DNA of 64,000 nucleotides, taken from contig WBMV01004350.1 in NCBI GenBank assembly GCA_013396655.1, positions 116,670-180,669 of the forward strand, read 5' to 3'. Each line of letters opens with the position of its first letter. Positions within the stretch are counted from its first letter, which is position 1. The notes beneath the pieces are model-generated. The model had not been told where the DNA came from. It saw only the letters and a program-made list of their open reading frames with translations, and made no database searches. Shown here piece by piece: positions 10,995 to 24,700 of this stretch. The stretch comes from Campylorhamphus procurvoides (Eukaryota; Chordata; Aves; Passeriformes; Dendrocolaptidae). A program made the translations under genes and the position numbers.

Positions 10995-13900
10995 CTCATC
11001 TAAACCCATTACCATAGTTTCAAGTCCTTAGTTTTCCTTACTGTGGCACCCAGAGAGATGAAATTTCAGAGACTGAGCCCAATTATCCCCCCTCCTGTAA
11101 AACTTTGTAAAAGATTTCAAAATATCTCAATGAGTAGTAAAGGGTAGAGGCAACTAGCAAGGCTGGGTGAAAAAAAAAAAAAACGCACAGAATATTAACT
11201 GTAAGCATTGCAATCTAATGCCTTCAACATATGCTAGCAATAATGATACCCTTTCTTGCTCTCAGAAAGGGTAAGTCCCTTCTTATGGTCCAGATATAGT
11301 TAAAATTGACAACATCAAAGTTGTCAGTATTAGCAGAAGAGGATGCCCAAACCACCTGGAAACACACAAAGTTGGAGTAATTGACTTGGACTGATGATGA
11401 CTAGAAGCTGAAAGAGAGAAGATTTTTATTCCCTAGATCTATGAGTCTAAAGAGTTAAAAAACAAATTGTTTAAAACATCAGACTTCTGTTCAGAAAGTA
11501 TTTGCAGATGAAACATCAAACTTTAAATTAGATATTCAAGTACATTTTCTTTTACTGTACCAATCTGTTCTCAATACAAAAACATAACTGAAAGATTTGG
11601 TTTATGAACCAAAAGCTGCCTTTCTGAAACTTCATGCATTCAACTGCAATGTGAGAGATAAATGATCTCAACTAACATCTGTCAGTCCAATCCACTTGAT
11701 CTCATTGAGCCAAGCACCTTTTGTGGCTTTTATTGTTCAATGGTCCAGAAAATGACTGTGTAAAAATATTGTGTAAAATTACATCTTCTTCTTGCATATG
11801 TTCATACTCAAAATTAATCTGCTTCATTATCAATAAGCAAGTTTCTTCTAAGCTTACTCATTCTGTGATTCTCCTCCTAGAAGACATAAAAACATTTTTA
11901 TCTTGCTATGTGCATTGAGAATAGCACCAACTACTTCCACAATTACCTAACATAGAAAAAGGACACAATTACTTTCCATAATTCTGCTGAAGGAGGGCAG
12001 GAAATCAACAATAATTTCGTGTGCACACATATTATGCTCCACAAAAGCAGAGAGGTAACAGCAACTCATACCTGTATCTTTGATGTTGAATATCTCAAAT
12101 AACTAGAAAGTCTAGCTGGGAACTGCTTTCAAAGAGCAATATGTCTGCAACCATCAGATGTAGCTCACAAATAATTTTTGGAGGCAGAAATCCAAACAGG
12201 CAAAGTCCTGTATTCTAATACAATTCAAAGAGGAACACCCGAAAAAATATACTTTCAGACTTTATTAATATTCTAAAAGCATCAACAAACTTTTGCTCAT
12301 GACTTAAAAAATTAAATAAAAGAGAGAGCATTTTAAAATCCTGAATTTGCATTTCCTTATACCAAAACATGCTACTAAATTAAATTTAGGATACAATTAA
12401 ATTAATTGTGTACTGATTTAATAATAAACTTTGGGATATTCAGTTATACCTCCTACATAGAAAAGACTGTGTTGCATAGGCAGTTTTATGCCAGAAATGT
12501 ATATTTAGAGTTGGTCCTACAAATATAATAAAGAACGGAAAAATAAATATTTATCTAACCCGGACTAAAAGTTTCTTCATGTGGGAAAACCAGCCTGCTG
12601 CCTAAACCCATGTACTAATGACAACAATTACAAAATTAAATCTGAGTAAAATGCAGTCAGTGACACATAAGCTCTGATGAGATAATACGACATCTTCAAA
12701 TGTCATTCTTTGTAAGATGTTCGCTAAATGAGGTGGAATTTTGAGTTCTCTAGTTTAGCGCCTTTGTTATAAGCCAAAAAATACCCCACAGCTTTTATTA
12801 GGCTAGTGTAACTGAGCTATCTGATGTCCAAGAAACAAGATGGAATAAAGAGTACTATTGCACATTAGTTCCCTCATTTTCTGTTAAGGAGTCTTTATGA
12901 TGAGATTACATAAAATTGTACTTTAGAAATTCAGAGAAGTGCATTAATCAGTCTCTTTATACCTCTGACAAACTTGAATATACCTTTATTTAACAATGCA
13001 GCCCCTTCAAATCAGCCCTTCCAAGACGATTTCTACTGCCCACACCCTCTAAGTAGGCCTCTACTAAAAATAGAAAAAACAAAACTTACTGTTTCTGACG
13101 TAGAAAGGATAATAGAGAAGCAGAAATAAAGACAAGAAGTAGAATGTGATTTAGGCTTTTATTCATCATGGAACAGCTCACTGATATTCTCAGTCGCTCA
13201 AGGTAAAACCCTCACTTGCAGTTCCTTCTGCCGATCAGTATATGCTGCACCTGCACCTACATCTGTTCCAGACCCAAAAATCAAGATGGCTTGGATATTT
13301 TTCAAGTGACCTCACCAGGTGGTTTTCTTATTTCATATCTGCCCTTTCCTCTCCTGCAACACGCTGCCATATACATTCATATTTTCCCATTTCTCAAATG
13401 GCATGGTCTGATTTAGAGCAATCTACTGTTCAGCGAAGCTTACCAACACATTGTCCAAATAATTTCTGACTTTCTATAAATGTATGATTTAAACAAGATA
13501 TTTACGAAGGGTTTCTTCTAATTCTTCTGAAATATCAAAGGAAAATTTAATGACAGAGTTACTATGTCAGACTGAGACAAATTTTGCACTTGGTTATTTT
13601 GCAGAGAGGCGACTTCTCATAAATCATTGGAGAAACTAGCTTTCCTTTAGAGCAAGCCAAAGTTTCCTTCTTAGGAGTATGGAACCAGACTGCTACTACA
13701 AAACTTTTAGTATGTATTCATAAGCTCTCCACTCCAGAGGAACTAGATGCTCAGTGCCTGGGAATGCTTATCTACGCAGCTTCCGATCTGGTTAGGACAG
13801 TGAATGGAATTCACACCATAAATGGAATTTCCAAAGACTTTCATGTTTGTTTAAAAACGTGATTCTTACAAAAGACAGCTCTGGAGACTACAGTGTTTTG

Positions 13901-15924
13901 GTAGAGGCTGGTTAACCACTGAACAGATAAACTTTTGCAACATTTACCCTTACTTGTTCACAGTGCACGTGGATAAGTCACTTTACAAATGCATTGTCTT
14001 AATACATTTGGAAAGAGCTAAGCCTTGATCCATGTTACAGAACTCCACTCCTGTAATCAAATATTACATTCTGATGTTATATCTGATGATCCTATTATTA
14101 TATTCTCAGATTATATAAATTCTCAGATTTTAATAACTTTCAGTTTTTGAATTCTTCTCCCAGAGCTGAATTTCACCATGCATTGTATCACAACTTGGTA
14201 TGAATTTGACTTTGAATTTTCTTTTGAGTTTCTATCAGAGGTATCAGATCTTTAAAGATAAAAAAAAATATTTTGTTATCAACGTTCAAGCAGTCATGGA
14301 ATAAAATCCATAGGAAAGACTAATGTTTTTATTAATCTTACTGCCATCAAATTTCTTCTACTGAGCATGGAGAGGAGAAGTACAAGTACTGATAGAGTAC
14401 TTGTTTCCTACCATTAGGCATATTCCCATGTTCCCAATCAGATGAATTGACTCTGCCATCCGATTTTCATAATTACGAAAGAAAGATGCTCTTAAAGAAT
14501 TTCACATCACCCACATTTTCTTTGCTTAACATCCACCACTAATCAGAATTTTCAGGCATTTTCTTCCTATTATTGCTTCCTTTCCAGAAAAATACAGTAA
14601 GCATCTGAGAGAGAGAAAACATATAAACCATAGAGCTAAAATTACTGGAAAACAAGAGAAAAGCATTTTAGCTTAAAAGTCAAGAATACCAACAAAATCC
14701 TACAAGCATTAACTTATTACACTGTGTTCCCTGCTGCTTCTACCAAGCTTCTGGCACCTCTGTGTATGTCCCAGTAAAATCTACAACAGATTTGGCAGCA
14801 TTTCATTCTCTTGGTGCAGAAGCTTTTCCTACCAGGAAATTACAGATTGAAACGTTTTACAGTTACCTTGTTTGCATTTTGTGAAAATTAAATGTTTCAT
14901 TTAAATAAACACAGAATTTTGAATCAATTACTGATTCCTTTTAGATTTTAATATTATGATGTACTTCATGCAGAACTTTGTCAAAACAAACTCCTGAGGA
15001 GAAAGCAAGCCAACAGAAAACAGGGAACATTTTCATCAGAATTTTCAAAAGCACCTTATTTTCCACAGAAAATTGGTATTTGGAATTAGCAAATTATCCT
15101 GGGAAGACAAACTGTGTTTGCAGAACTGAAAATTCATCTTACTCTTAAATTTTCACAGTGAAGACAGTTTTGCAATACAAAATGTTGCCAATACATGTGA
15201 AGGATCATTTGATGACTGCAAGCCACCTCTGAATGTCTTTCCAAAAAATTTCAACAGAAGAAACAGAAGTTACTGACTTGGGACAGGAGTCACAAAATTC
15301 TGTGTTTGCCTTATGCAAAAAATTGGATTAAGGTGTCACCCTGATCATTTAGCATTAACAATAAGGGATGACAGTACAAATATTTCCCCATATTTACAGA
15401 TGAGTCATCCACTGGGAGAAGAAATACATAAAAACTGGTGAAGACTCCTAGCATTGCTTTTAAACTGTGGTGCATGAATCTACAGGCCAGTTTGAAGGGA
15501 CCCACAAAATCAAGTCATGGAAAGGTTGGTTCAAATGATAAAGGAGTCTGTAGCTCTACCTGAATATCCACAGAGGTCCAAAATAAAATATATTTGAAAG
15601 CCACCAATTACAACTGTAGTAATCAGGTACCACATTTCTCCATGAGACTAGATAACACTCGTGTTTTTATAGCTCAGAGATCTGGCATCCAGTACCAAGT
15701 TCAACAAGTCTGTTCCCATGTTCTACCAATGCCACAGCCATCCATTTAGCTCAGAAGAGCTACGTTGCTGTGCTGTGTTTTTTCCCTAGAGTTTTTCCAG
15801 AAAAGACTCCCACATTTTCGTTAAAATATATAAATATAAGTTTGTGTTTTGTTTTCCGGGTTTTTTTCATCCAGAAGAAAAAGTTGCCTTTGGACAAAAT
15901 AGCTACATGGGCAATGCCTTAATA
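10995..15924. other. AT-rich sequence, no gene seen
   Basis: Stops are dense in all frames. Small direct repeats occur (for example TTCTCAGATT at 14103 and 14120), as does a 17-base odd palindrome near 12390 (ACAATTAA-A-TTAATTGT). Neither points to a known element. No exon, RNA gene or repeat family was recognised. Confidence 0.55.
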
Positions 15925-16074
15925 TGGGAACAGGTTGTCCAGAGGGATTGTGCAGTCACTGGACAGAGCCCGGAACAACCTGGTCTCACTTGAGAGCTGA
16001 CCCTGCCTTGAGCAGGAAGTTGGTCTAGGGAACTACTGAAGTCCCTTCCTACCTGAACTGTCCCATGATTCTAC
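15925..16074 (+). mobile_element. CR1 LINE, 3' end fragment
   Basis: The order of motifs follows the CR1 3' end on the plus strand: GGTTGTCCAGAGGGATTGTG, then a GGACAGAGCCCGGAACAACCTGG-like block, then GCTGACCCTGCCTTGAGCAG, then GTCCCTTCCTACCTGAACTG and a terminal CCATGATTCTAC. These correspond to the end of the CR1 reverse-transcriptase ORF and the short 3' UTR with its ATTCT-type tail. Only about 150 bases remain, a strongly 5'-truncated copy typical of CR1. It carries no intact coding region. Confidence 0.85.
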
Positions 16075-17404
16075 AAAAAGACATCAAAGAAATGTGGCCA
16101 GCTTTTATTTCACTCCATTCACTCCACTCACCTATCCCTAGGATGTTTTGGTTAGAGAACATTCACATATTTACATGTGTTTCTATACAAACATAAGGGT
16201 TTCCAAAAACTTGTTTGGGGTTTTTTTATGGTTTTTTAAAGAATAAGAGAGAAAGCCTCATGGAAATTCTTGATTCTAGGAAGTCTTTGGAAAAGTCAAG
16301 TTGACAAAAATCCTGAAGAACAAATCTCTGGTAAAATATTTCTGCTGAAGAATCTAGAGGCAGGTTGTGTCCCATCCCTATAATTACATCCATGCTGTTT
16401 TTCAGAAGAACAGGCTAAAACTTCCACCAAAAAATTGCCGGGAACTTTGTTTGCAAATTGATTTGAAAATTTCAATGGGAACAAAAATAGAATAGCATAT
16501 TTCTATGCATTTTTCTACCCTTTCAATTTCCAGACTGAAAGAACAAATTCTTAGTTATTAATGGATTTTATACTGCTAAGGAAGGAACACCTACAACTGA
16601 AATACAGCAACAGAAACAGGCCACTACACAGACACTTATCAGAAAGCCTTGTACTTTAACCACCTCACCATGCACTGAGGGGACAAAAAGATTCAAGAAG
16701 CTATTCTGTTTGTTTGCCATCTATTAGAGAATAAATACAGCCTTCTCATAATGCTGGTGATTTGCTGAATGTCCCTGTGAAGCACAAAAGCCTGCCGGCC
16801 ACTTTGCATGCCCTGTGGCATAAGGTACAAGCTGCCATTTTGCAGTATTCTGGTACTGATTTCAAAGCCTTCTCAGAAGCCTAAATTTCTTTGTGGTTCA
16901 TATCTATATAACCTTTATTTGCTTTGTCCTTTTAGAGGCCATCTAAAGGTATCATTTCATTTTGAGGCAGCTTGTGGGTCTGCATTTCTCTGATAATATA
17001 CCCATATATTTCCCACTATGCTGACTTTGACTTAGTGGTCAAGCAGCTTGCTGAACTCAATGCCTATCAACTGGTTTTGATGTGCAGTATTCAGTCTCAA
17101 ATGCTTATTTCTTAGATTTCTGTCCAAATTTCTCTCATATGCAGCGTAAACAGGTCTGGTTACTTTACGTATCTGAACTTCAACAGCATAGGCCTACTGA
17201 CCTGCTCTCTCACTTGCTCTCAATTTGTGTTCAAAACTTGCTGCTGGAGCTGTATTCCTATCACAGTATGCTCACCTTGCTTCTTTTGGATTGCTGTACA
17301 GTTCACAGCATGGACTATGCCTCACCTACTTTCTATAGTACCCTGTTTCTTGTTTTACTTGGTACAGGCATATATTTTTTCTTCTATTTCCGCATTTTTG
17401 CATT
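16075..17404. other. No gene seen
   Basis: The stretch contains only short chance ORFs. The sequence becomes increasingly pyrimidine-rich towards the poly(T) tract at 17405. Confidence 0.5.
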
Positions 17405-17446
17405 ATTTTTCTTTTTTTTTTCTTTTCTTTTTTTTTTTTTTTTTTA
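17405..17446. repeat. Poly(T) tract ending in T19
   Basis: This is a T-rich run with isolated C bases that finishes in an uninterrupted T19 (17428-17446). On the minus strand it would read as a poly(A) tail. The sequence to its right (17447-17750) has no AATAAA and no coding similarity I recognise, so I cannot call a processed pseudogene. Confidence 0.85.
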
Positions 17447-18214
17447 ACATGAATGCTAGCAGTAGTGGAAGTGTTGGATTGGCAGTTCAGAGAGACCTAA
17501 AGCAATGACTAAGTACCTTTTTGCTTCAACTGCTCCATTCCAGCACCCTATGGTTGTCCTGAGCAACTTCACTGGGGGCAGGTGAAGTATCCACAGACCC
17601 AGCTGTATTTCCCAGGCTGAGACAGCCCAAGAGGATTCAAGGGGACGTAGCATTTCTCCTGCTGAGGAGGGGCTAATCAGAGCTGGACTAAAACAAGAAA
17701 TACCTTGGCTATAAACTGCCAAAGCACCTTGGTGTGACAGCAGCATTCAGCAGCAGTTTGCTAGGTCAGAAATGGAAAATTAAGCCCTCTGTTATTGGAG
17801 AGGCAAGAGTTAGAGATCACCCTCCATGTTCCCTCACTGGCTCCAAATGCTCTACATCCATCTCTTCTTCCTCTTGCCTCTTTGCACAAGGAAAAAGAAA
17901 GCCAAAGCTCTTCCCTCTCTTGCCTTCATCATTAAAATTTGTCACCTCTACCCCTTCAACTTCAGCAAACTGAAGGGACCCAGGCAGTGGTAAAAACCTT
18001 GCTAAACACCAATACGAAGGAAACATATTGGGTCCCTGAGGGCATTCTCTTAAGACACTGGAAGTTACTCACTGGCATTTTTACATTACAAGGTGCTACA
18101 GTTTGAAGCTTTTTGTTTAGCTGATTGTGACACCTTTACTGTTGTACCCCCACACAGGACTAGCCCCCCAAAAATCCCTTTCCAAACAACAGTATTTTAT
18201 TTTTCTCTCAGAGG
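17447..18214. other. Moderately GC-rich sequence, no gene seen
   Basis: Minus- and plus-strand ORFs of 70-96 codons overlap each other here without recognisable domains, as expected where GC content rises and stop codons thin out. Confidence 0.45.
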
Positions 18215-18712
18215 CCGAACATCATTGCGGATCCGTAACAGCCCAGTGAAGAAGGTTTCGGCTTACGTCTAAGCCTGCACTCCAGATTCAATTGGAGGTT
18301 GCTGGTGGCACTTGAACCACATCTCTGGAAACCTGCCCGCTCTGATGGCAACCAGAGACAGCGCAAGGATGCATACGTGGGTTTGTCAATCGATGCTCGC
18401 TCTGTGAGCAGCCACAAGGCAGGGAGCTTGGGGAGGGGGAGCGGCAAGAGGAGAAGAACCTCGTACAAACAAAAGGTGCATGCTGACGTTAATCTCCACT
18501 AACGAAGCCTGCACAGAGCCCATGCTCTGAGTCACCCATTGCACTGGCGAGCTGAGAGAAAGCTCATGAATCAAAGCGCCCTGCAGAAAAGCTCATGAAT
18601 CAAACCACCCTGCTGTAATGAAGGGAAGGAAAGCAACACGGACAGGGGGAGAGGAGGAGACCAAGACAAGGTTTGCGTCAGACTCGCAGCCGCTGCCTCC
18701 GCGCTGTCCCTG
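18215..18712. promoter_or_regulatory. CpG-rich, island-like segment
   Basis: By hand I count about 22 CpG dinucleotides in roughly 500 bases, while neighbouring kilobases have very few. GC content is near or a little above one half, so the segment is close to the usual CpG-island thresholds. It includes a TGAGTCA AP-1-type site (18528-18534), a TGACGTTA CRE-like half site near 18484, a G-rich run (near 18429-18442) and a 29-bp tandem duplication (18559-18615). No TATA box, no clear first exon and no conserved ORF were found, so it could be a promoter of an unannotated transcript, a distal enhancer or simply a GC-rich patch. Overlapping ORFs of 60-120 codons just to the right (18618-19035) look like by-products of the base composition. 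Confidence 0.45.
18559..18615. repeat. Imperfect tandem duplication, 29-bp period
   Basis: AAAGCTCATGAATCAAA is followed by GCGCCCTGCAG in the first copy (18559-18586) and by CCACCCTGCTG in the second (18587-18615). The two units share the core and differ at a few positions, so this is a small, somewhat aged duplication inside the CpG-rich segment. Confidence 0.8.
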
Positions 18713-21700
18713 CCTCTGCCAGCCAGGCACCCATCATCCTGTGGGATCTCTCACCTGCCTTCGAAGCCTTCTCCAGAGGCCTTGCCAAAAAAAAGCCATG
18801 CCTGGGCAGCAGAGAGCTGAGCCCTCCTGCCACTACAGGACACAGCCCCTCCTGCGTACACTGGCATGGGCACACCACACACGAGGACAGCTCTTACATC
18901 AGGGCAGCCTGCAACTTTGGGGAGTGGGGAATGGGGAAAACAAGCACCTGGAGAAGTGCTTGGCATCATAAGAGGGCTATGGCTGTGGGACCAAGTCTCC
19001 TTTGCCATTCTGTTCAATTAGGGGCACATGTGTAAGAAAGATCAGAAGCCACCAGCTATGTACAGTGGGCCCTAAAGATAATTTTTGCAGCTTCATCAAC
19101 ATGTAGAACAACAAATGGCATGAGTACATACATCTTAACCCATTTACCATGGCAGCTGCACTTGGGCACAGAGATTCACAATGCTCAGGAGTTTGCCAGT
19201 TGAAGAAGTTGAAGACCTCCAGTTAGCTGAAGACTCAAAGGGCACAGGTGTGCTACTGCCGAAGAACTGGCTCTAATTCTCTTGTATAATCAAATGTAAG
19301 TCTACATAAAAAGCTTGTCAGAGAAGAGAACCATAAAACATCCTCTTCCGTAATATATATGCCAACCAGCAAGCCATATGTAATTGAATGCAACCAAACA
19401 AGAGGGTTTTTTCACAGCTACAACTATAAACTCCTTTTTTGTTAGCCGAGTTCGCAATCGGCATGCCTCAGGGGCTGGGCGGTGAGGGGTTTGATGTGGC
19501 AATTCCAGGTGCTAGAGCAATTACACACAACTTCATACACACAAAATCCTTGCTTATTGAAGGGTAGGCCAGGAATGAAAGCCATGAGCCTGCAACAAAT
19601 GTTGCAGTCTTTCCGGGCTGGCAAGAGCAAAGGCCTCCATCTCAGAGCCCAGCTACTCAGGTGGGTCCTTGAGGAAAAAAAAAGCAGATTAAACTGATGG
19701 GAGATGCATTCAAGGCCTACACGCCCTGCAGAACTGGTATATAGTGCAGAGCAAACCTGATATCAGTACAGACTAATGTCAGCTTCTGTTTTTCCTTTAT
19801 TTCTCTCTTGGAGGAAAAAAAAAAGTAGAAAAGCAAGCCATTTTGTTGACTGATACAGAGGGGCTGGCTATACATATGTCATAGTGAAACACAGCATGGC
19901 CATCAAAATTATGTGCCTTGGGAGCAGGAGAAACCCCAGGAGCTCTGAGCTAATGTTTCTAGGCAAGGACCTCAAAGCCCAGTAAATACAAGCATCTCCT
20001 AGTGGAATCATCAAGAAGGAACAGGAGCTCTCCTGTGTGAATGCATTACTTTGTTTAGTTCTCACTTGAAAGATGAGTGGTGGTTTTGATGATAAACAAG
20101 CATAAAAATCTTGTCCTGGGAATGTTAATTTGATAGGTACTAGCTTACTAGCACTTTCAAGAGAGAAAAACAAGACGGAAACAGATTGGCATGAAAAAAA
20201 CCTCTTCTCTGTAAGCATTTGAGTGTTATTAAGACAGTGCCAGAAGACAACAGTGTGCATCTGAGATCAAACAGCTCTAGTGATTTTAAAAGGGTCTATG
20301 TCATGGTGGCAGAGGAGTTATAGTTGCTCATGGAAAAGAAACAGAGATGACAGGGCCTGTAAACCTGCTTAGGTTATCTTCATAGAACAGCAGAGCTGCA
20401 GGAAGAGCTATGCACATATACCTCTTGTCTTAAAAGGTCTGCTCCCAGTGCATCATTTCAAGTATTAAAATAAATTACATCATGTGGCCATCACTTAAGG
20501 TTCAATTTATTTTGCGGAAAGACATCACTTCACTCTGCCTGGCCCTGAGTTTGCAAAAAGATGCTTGGCTCTGTTATTTTAACATCAAACAAAAAAACCA
20601 TATGCCCTGCCTCTCACGGCATGTGGGGGCATTAATTTGGGGCTCAGTGGCCCACTAATCACTACTATGCAGCTTTCAAGCAGAACGAGCTCATTTCTGC
20701 CCCAGGGATACTACAGGACAGTGGATCCTACTATGCATAAGAGGAAAAATTGGAGGTGTCTGAAATTAGCTGGACATGACGGATCAACAGAGTTGATCTG
20801 AAGGGTGGCTGTATGTCTCTAGGCCAAGGTAAATTAACATTAGGGAAGTGTAGGCTGGAAGGAAAGGAAAGGCACATAATTCCAAGCCTGACAAAGATGT
20901 CATTAGAAAACTGACCACAGAGGAAATTGATAAGGATTTTCCATATCTAAAAAGTTCTGTGAGAGATCAAACTGTTTCCTACAAGTTTAACTGTGACAGT
21001 TTGCCCAAGTTTTGACACTCCGAATCAGAGGCAAAGAATAATTGAGCTTCACTGACTTAATAAGGAAATTAAGTATTCAGAAAGCAAAGGTAGTCAGTGC
21101 CATCTTCCTGGGCTCAAAATCATTATCAGCTTGAAACTAATTCTGCTATTCCTCCTACGGCATCACAAGTTTTCCTTAGAAAATTCATACTCTCTATCTA
21201 GTTCTGCACTGAGATTTGAAACTGAAACCTCTAATCTTGAGGGTTAGAGAGGGTCTGCAGCTTTCACTCAAGCCTGTTTGCAGTCACCTGGTTTTGTCAG
21301 CCTTGGAGTGAAAAAAGCTGAGGGGAAACCAAAGCAGAATTGTCCAAGTGGTTACAGGAGCTTTGTTGTTTTTCTCAATCTGAAAGTGAAACTGCAAACC
21401 AGGGAGAACAGGATGCTCAGCTGAACTGCTGACGCTAGTTTCTTTTGAGCTTTTAGTTACCATGTGTCTGGTAATTTTACACCAGCAGTTCATTAATAAA
21501 CTGACATTCCAGCACCCCTACAACAGCAAGGCACCCTGCAGACCACCAGGTATAGAAAAATAACTTTCCCCTCCAGCTTTCATTCTGTTAACACACTGTT
21601 AGCAGGATTGAGGTGGCTTTTTTCCCTCCTCCCTGTGCACAGAACAATTAGAAGGCAGGCATGGAAAGTGTCTCCCTTGCTGCAGGCTGGCTAGGAGGAG

Positions 21701-24700
21701 GCAGGTTTCCCTTGCCACCAACAGCAACATGCAAAGAGAAGCACCCAACTGACAAAGTTGCACTAGTTGAAAAGGAGATGCTACACGCAGTAGTTTCAGC
21801 TCAGAACACAGGAGGCTTGCCAGTAGATTGACTTCATATCGTTGGCATTCAAGCAGTTAAACACAACTGCGAACTCTGGAAGACTTCCTACTCCTCGCTG
21901 AAGCTTCTCCCCAGCACACTGGTAACTCATAAACAGATGGTACAACAGATACAGTGTCAGCTCCCTCCTTGCTGGAAATGCAGCTATCCAACATTTAGTC
22001 AACCTGCCTACAGTGAGAAGTGATTGAATTAGAAATAAAAACATGCCTGCATTTCCCTTTCACTTTTAACTACTGCACACACACAGTCTGTCCCTTTCGC
22101 ATTTCTATCAGAGTCCAAAATTAATTTTTCTTATGGGAGTTTTCTCTCTGTAACTTCCCCATCCTGACTGTTGTGGCAAAAGGTAGTAAAAACTCCCCCT
22201 TCCGCAGACTCCTACAACCACTCTAGGATAAACAATCTTTCAGACTGGCAGCATTTTCTTTCTCCAAGCTGCATCCAAGGAATAATACAGACGCTGCAAA
22301 CAGTGTCATGAACTCCAACATTCACAAACCAGCAAGAGTGCCAGAAGCATCTGGCACTGTTCTGAGGAAAAGTTTTCAGTTTGTTTCTAGTTGGGCTTCC
22401 TCTGTGACTCACAGCCATCTCTAACTCCCCTCCAGCCCTTCACTGCAGCTTCACCAAACTGAGCACCAAACTCTGCTCCTTGATAAACACCTCTTGCACC
22501 CTCCACTGACTCCCTTGCTCTCTCTCCTATGACTCCCCCACTGTATTTCCCTAGCTGTACCCATTTTCACCAGCCTCCTGCCACCTTTCTGTCCTCTCAT
22601 AACAAGGTTCATTTCACTTCCCTCCATGTAACGCTTTACATTCATTAATACCACACCTCCCTTGTTGTCTGTTTCCCTCAAAGCTCTGTCCCAGAGCCAA
22701 ACAAAAGTCACATTTTGTTCTGAATTCTGCACTTCCAGCAAAGCATACATTTTCTCCTCCATGTGCCTTGTATCAAGACATAACTATGATTTGGGACAAC
22801 TTGCCAAGCAAATCTCTCTTTTCTTTACGTACCAAGCTCTTTAAAAGTCAGTTGACATGGATAAAAAGCACAAGGTCTTAAACAGGCTCTATTACTTTTT
22901 CCAGAAATGGATACAACAAGTTTTGGGGATTTTTATGTGTGTGCGTAGTTCCAGGTTAGTCAATATATTATGGAAAACAGGCCTGCCTCCAGTTACCTAG
23001 AGACTGCAAAACCAAGGGGTTCAAGTGACTCTGTAAAACCACTCCACAGGAATACCATTCAATTGCTCAGTTCAGCAAACCCTGTTGGTAAATTTCCTTT
23101 CTTATAAATTGCATTTACCTATTTATTATTTGCCATATTGCATAAGAAAAAAAAAGGAAAAAGCTTTATTAATTGATGGAGATTGACACCCTTACTAAGA
23201 TTGAGATTTAAACACAAAAGTTAGGGAAGTCAAAATTATGTTTTTTCTGCTTCCATTCATTTATCCATTATTTCCTCATCATAAAGGTATGTTCTCTATC
23301 TTGTGAGCTCTGAGATGAAGCACATATGCACCAAAAGCTTTATTACTTCCAAAATGCCCCTCCAATGCCAACTTCAGCAGCTTAGCCTCACTCTTCTCCT
23401 GTGATATGTCAAAGTATTATTGTTATTTTTACATAAGTGAACTGTGCCCCTCCCCCAAAAGGGTAAAGTTTTTTTCTTCTCTGCTTTGGTGCTTAAAGCT
23501 TGGCTCCTTTTCCAGAGAGGCCAAATGCTTGTAAACACCCTCCCTTCTCAGGAAGCTGCACCTCTGCAAAGTAAACAACATTCATGTGAGTGCCTAAATA
23601 CAAGTTCAAGTGCCTGTCTTTAGGCCCCTGAGTCTGGAAATGTTGGTCTGAGTGAACAGGCCCTCCTTGTGGCATGAATCACTCTACAGAGCAAGGTTAG
23701 GACAGAGGAGTTCCCAATTCATAATTTAATTCCCTGAACCATCCTGCTGCTTAAATGAGAAGCCCAACTGGGAATATTAGTTACAGTAATATACTCGTTA
23801 AACATATTGTATTAATTTATTTGAATTACTTTAGGAATAGAATCACCAGCCAGGAGAAAAAAAAACAATGCTGCACAACATGGATAAAGGCTTTGCAGCC
23901 TGGTGTTAAAGGAGTCCTTGGAACCCACCACATTGGGATCCAAGGACTCCCGTGGGTTTCCTTAGCCACAGTTGCCACAGAGCCCCAGTACCAGGTAGCT
24001 GCCAATGCTGTGATGTTAAACCTACTCCCTTTCTCAGATTTTCTCAGCTAGCTCCTCTTCTACCTGCCTTCAGATGACCAAGTATTTGAGCATGAATTAT
24101 CACCATCGTGGATATGTGATTTTGGGTTTTTAGTCTCCATTCTCCTTCACTTCATCCACTTCAGCAAGGGAGGAGTGCACCAGAGCTGACAGCCCATATC
24201 CTTCATAGTCGCCTTTTTGGTATGATAGAGGGAACACCTTTTACCCTTCTTCAGTTCCTTCCCTTCTCCCAGTAGAATCAGACCAGGAGAAAATGGTATG
24301 TGAACTAGCAGAAGCTCTTTGAAAAGAGCCCAAAAACAGCAAAGGAAGGGCTGCTCTCAAGTTCAAGCCCCTCTGCACACAGCCTGGTGACAGCCACAGC
24401 CAGAAGTAGTTCACTTAAATGGCAGCCTCCAGGTAAGGATGCACCAGTTATATAAACAGACGCTCACATTTGCCAGGGAAAATGTAGCAGATGTAAAGAC
24501 TACTTCTGTTTTTCCAGTTTGACCTAGCAGTTTCCCAAGACCTGTTCTTCAGGAGACTGACTTCCTCCTTCCCTTGCATCTGCAAAGGGCAACCTCAGCA
24601 AAGAGAAGAGAAGCATTTAGAAAATCTTTGCAAAAAACCATTCCCACCCAGCGCTCTCTGCAGAGTCCAGAAGGACAGGCGGTATCATCACTTGGCAAGG

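Noticed and set aside
18618..19035. Overlapping ORFs of 60-120 codons on both strands
   Set aside because: They arise from the GC-rich, stop-poor composition next to the CpG-rich segment, and none shows a recognisable protein.
23911..23950. 12-bp inverted repeat GGAGTCCTTGGA / TCCAAGGACTCC with 16-base loop
   Set aside because: Across 64 kb with loops up to about 50 bases, a perfect 12-bp pair is not far from chance expectation, and nothing around it supports an element.
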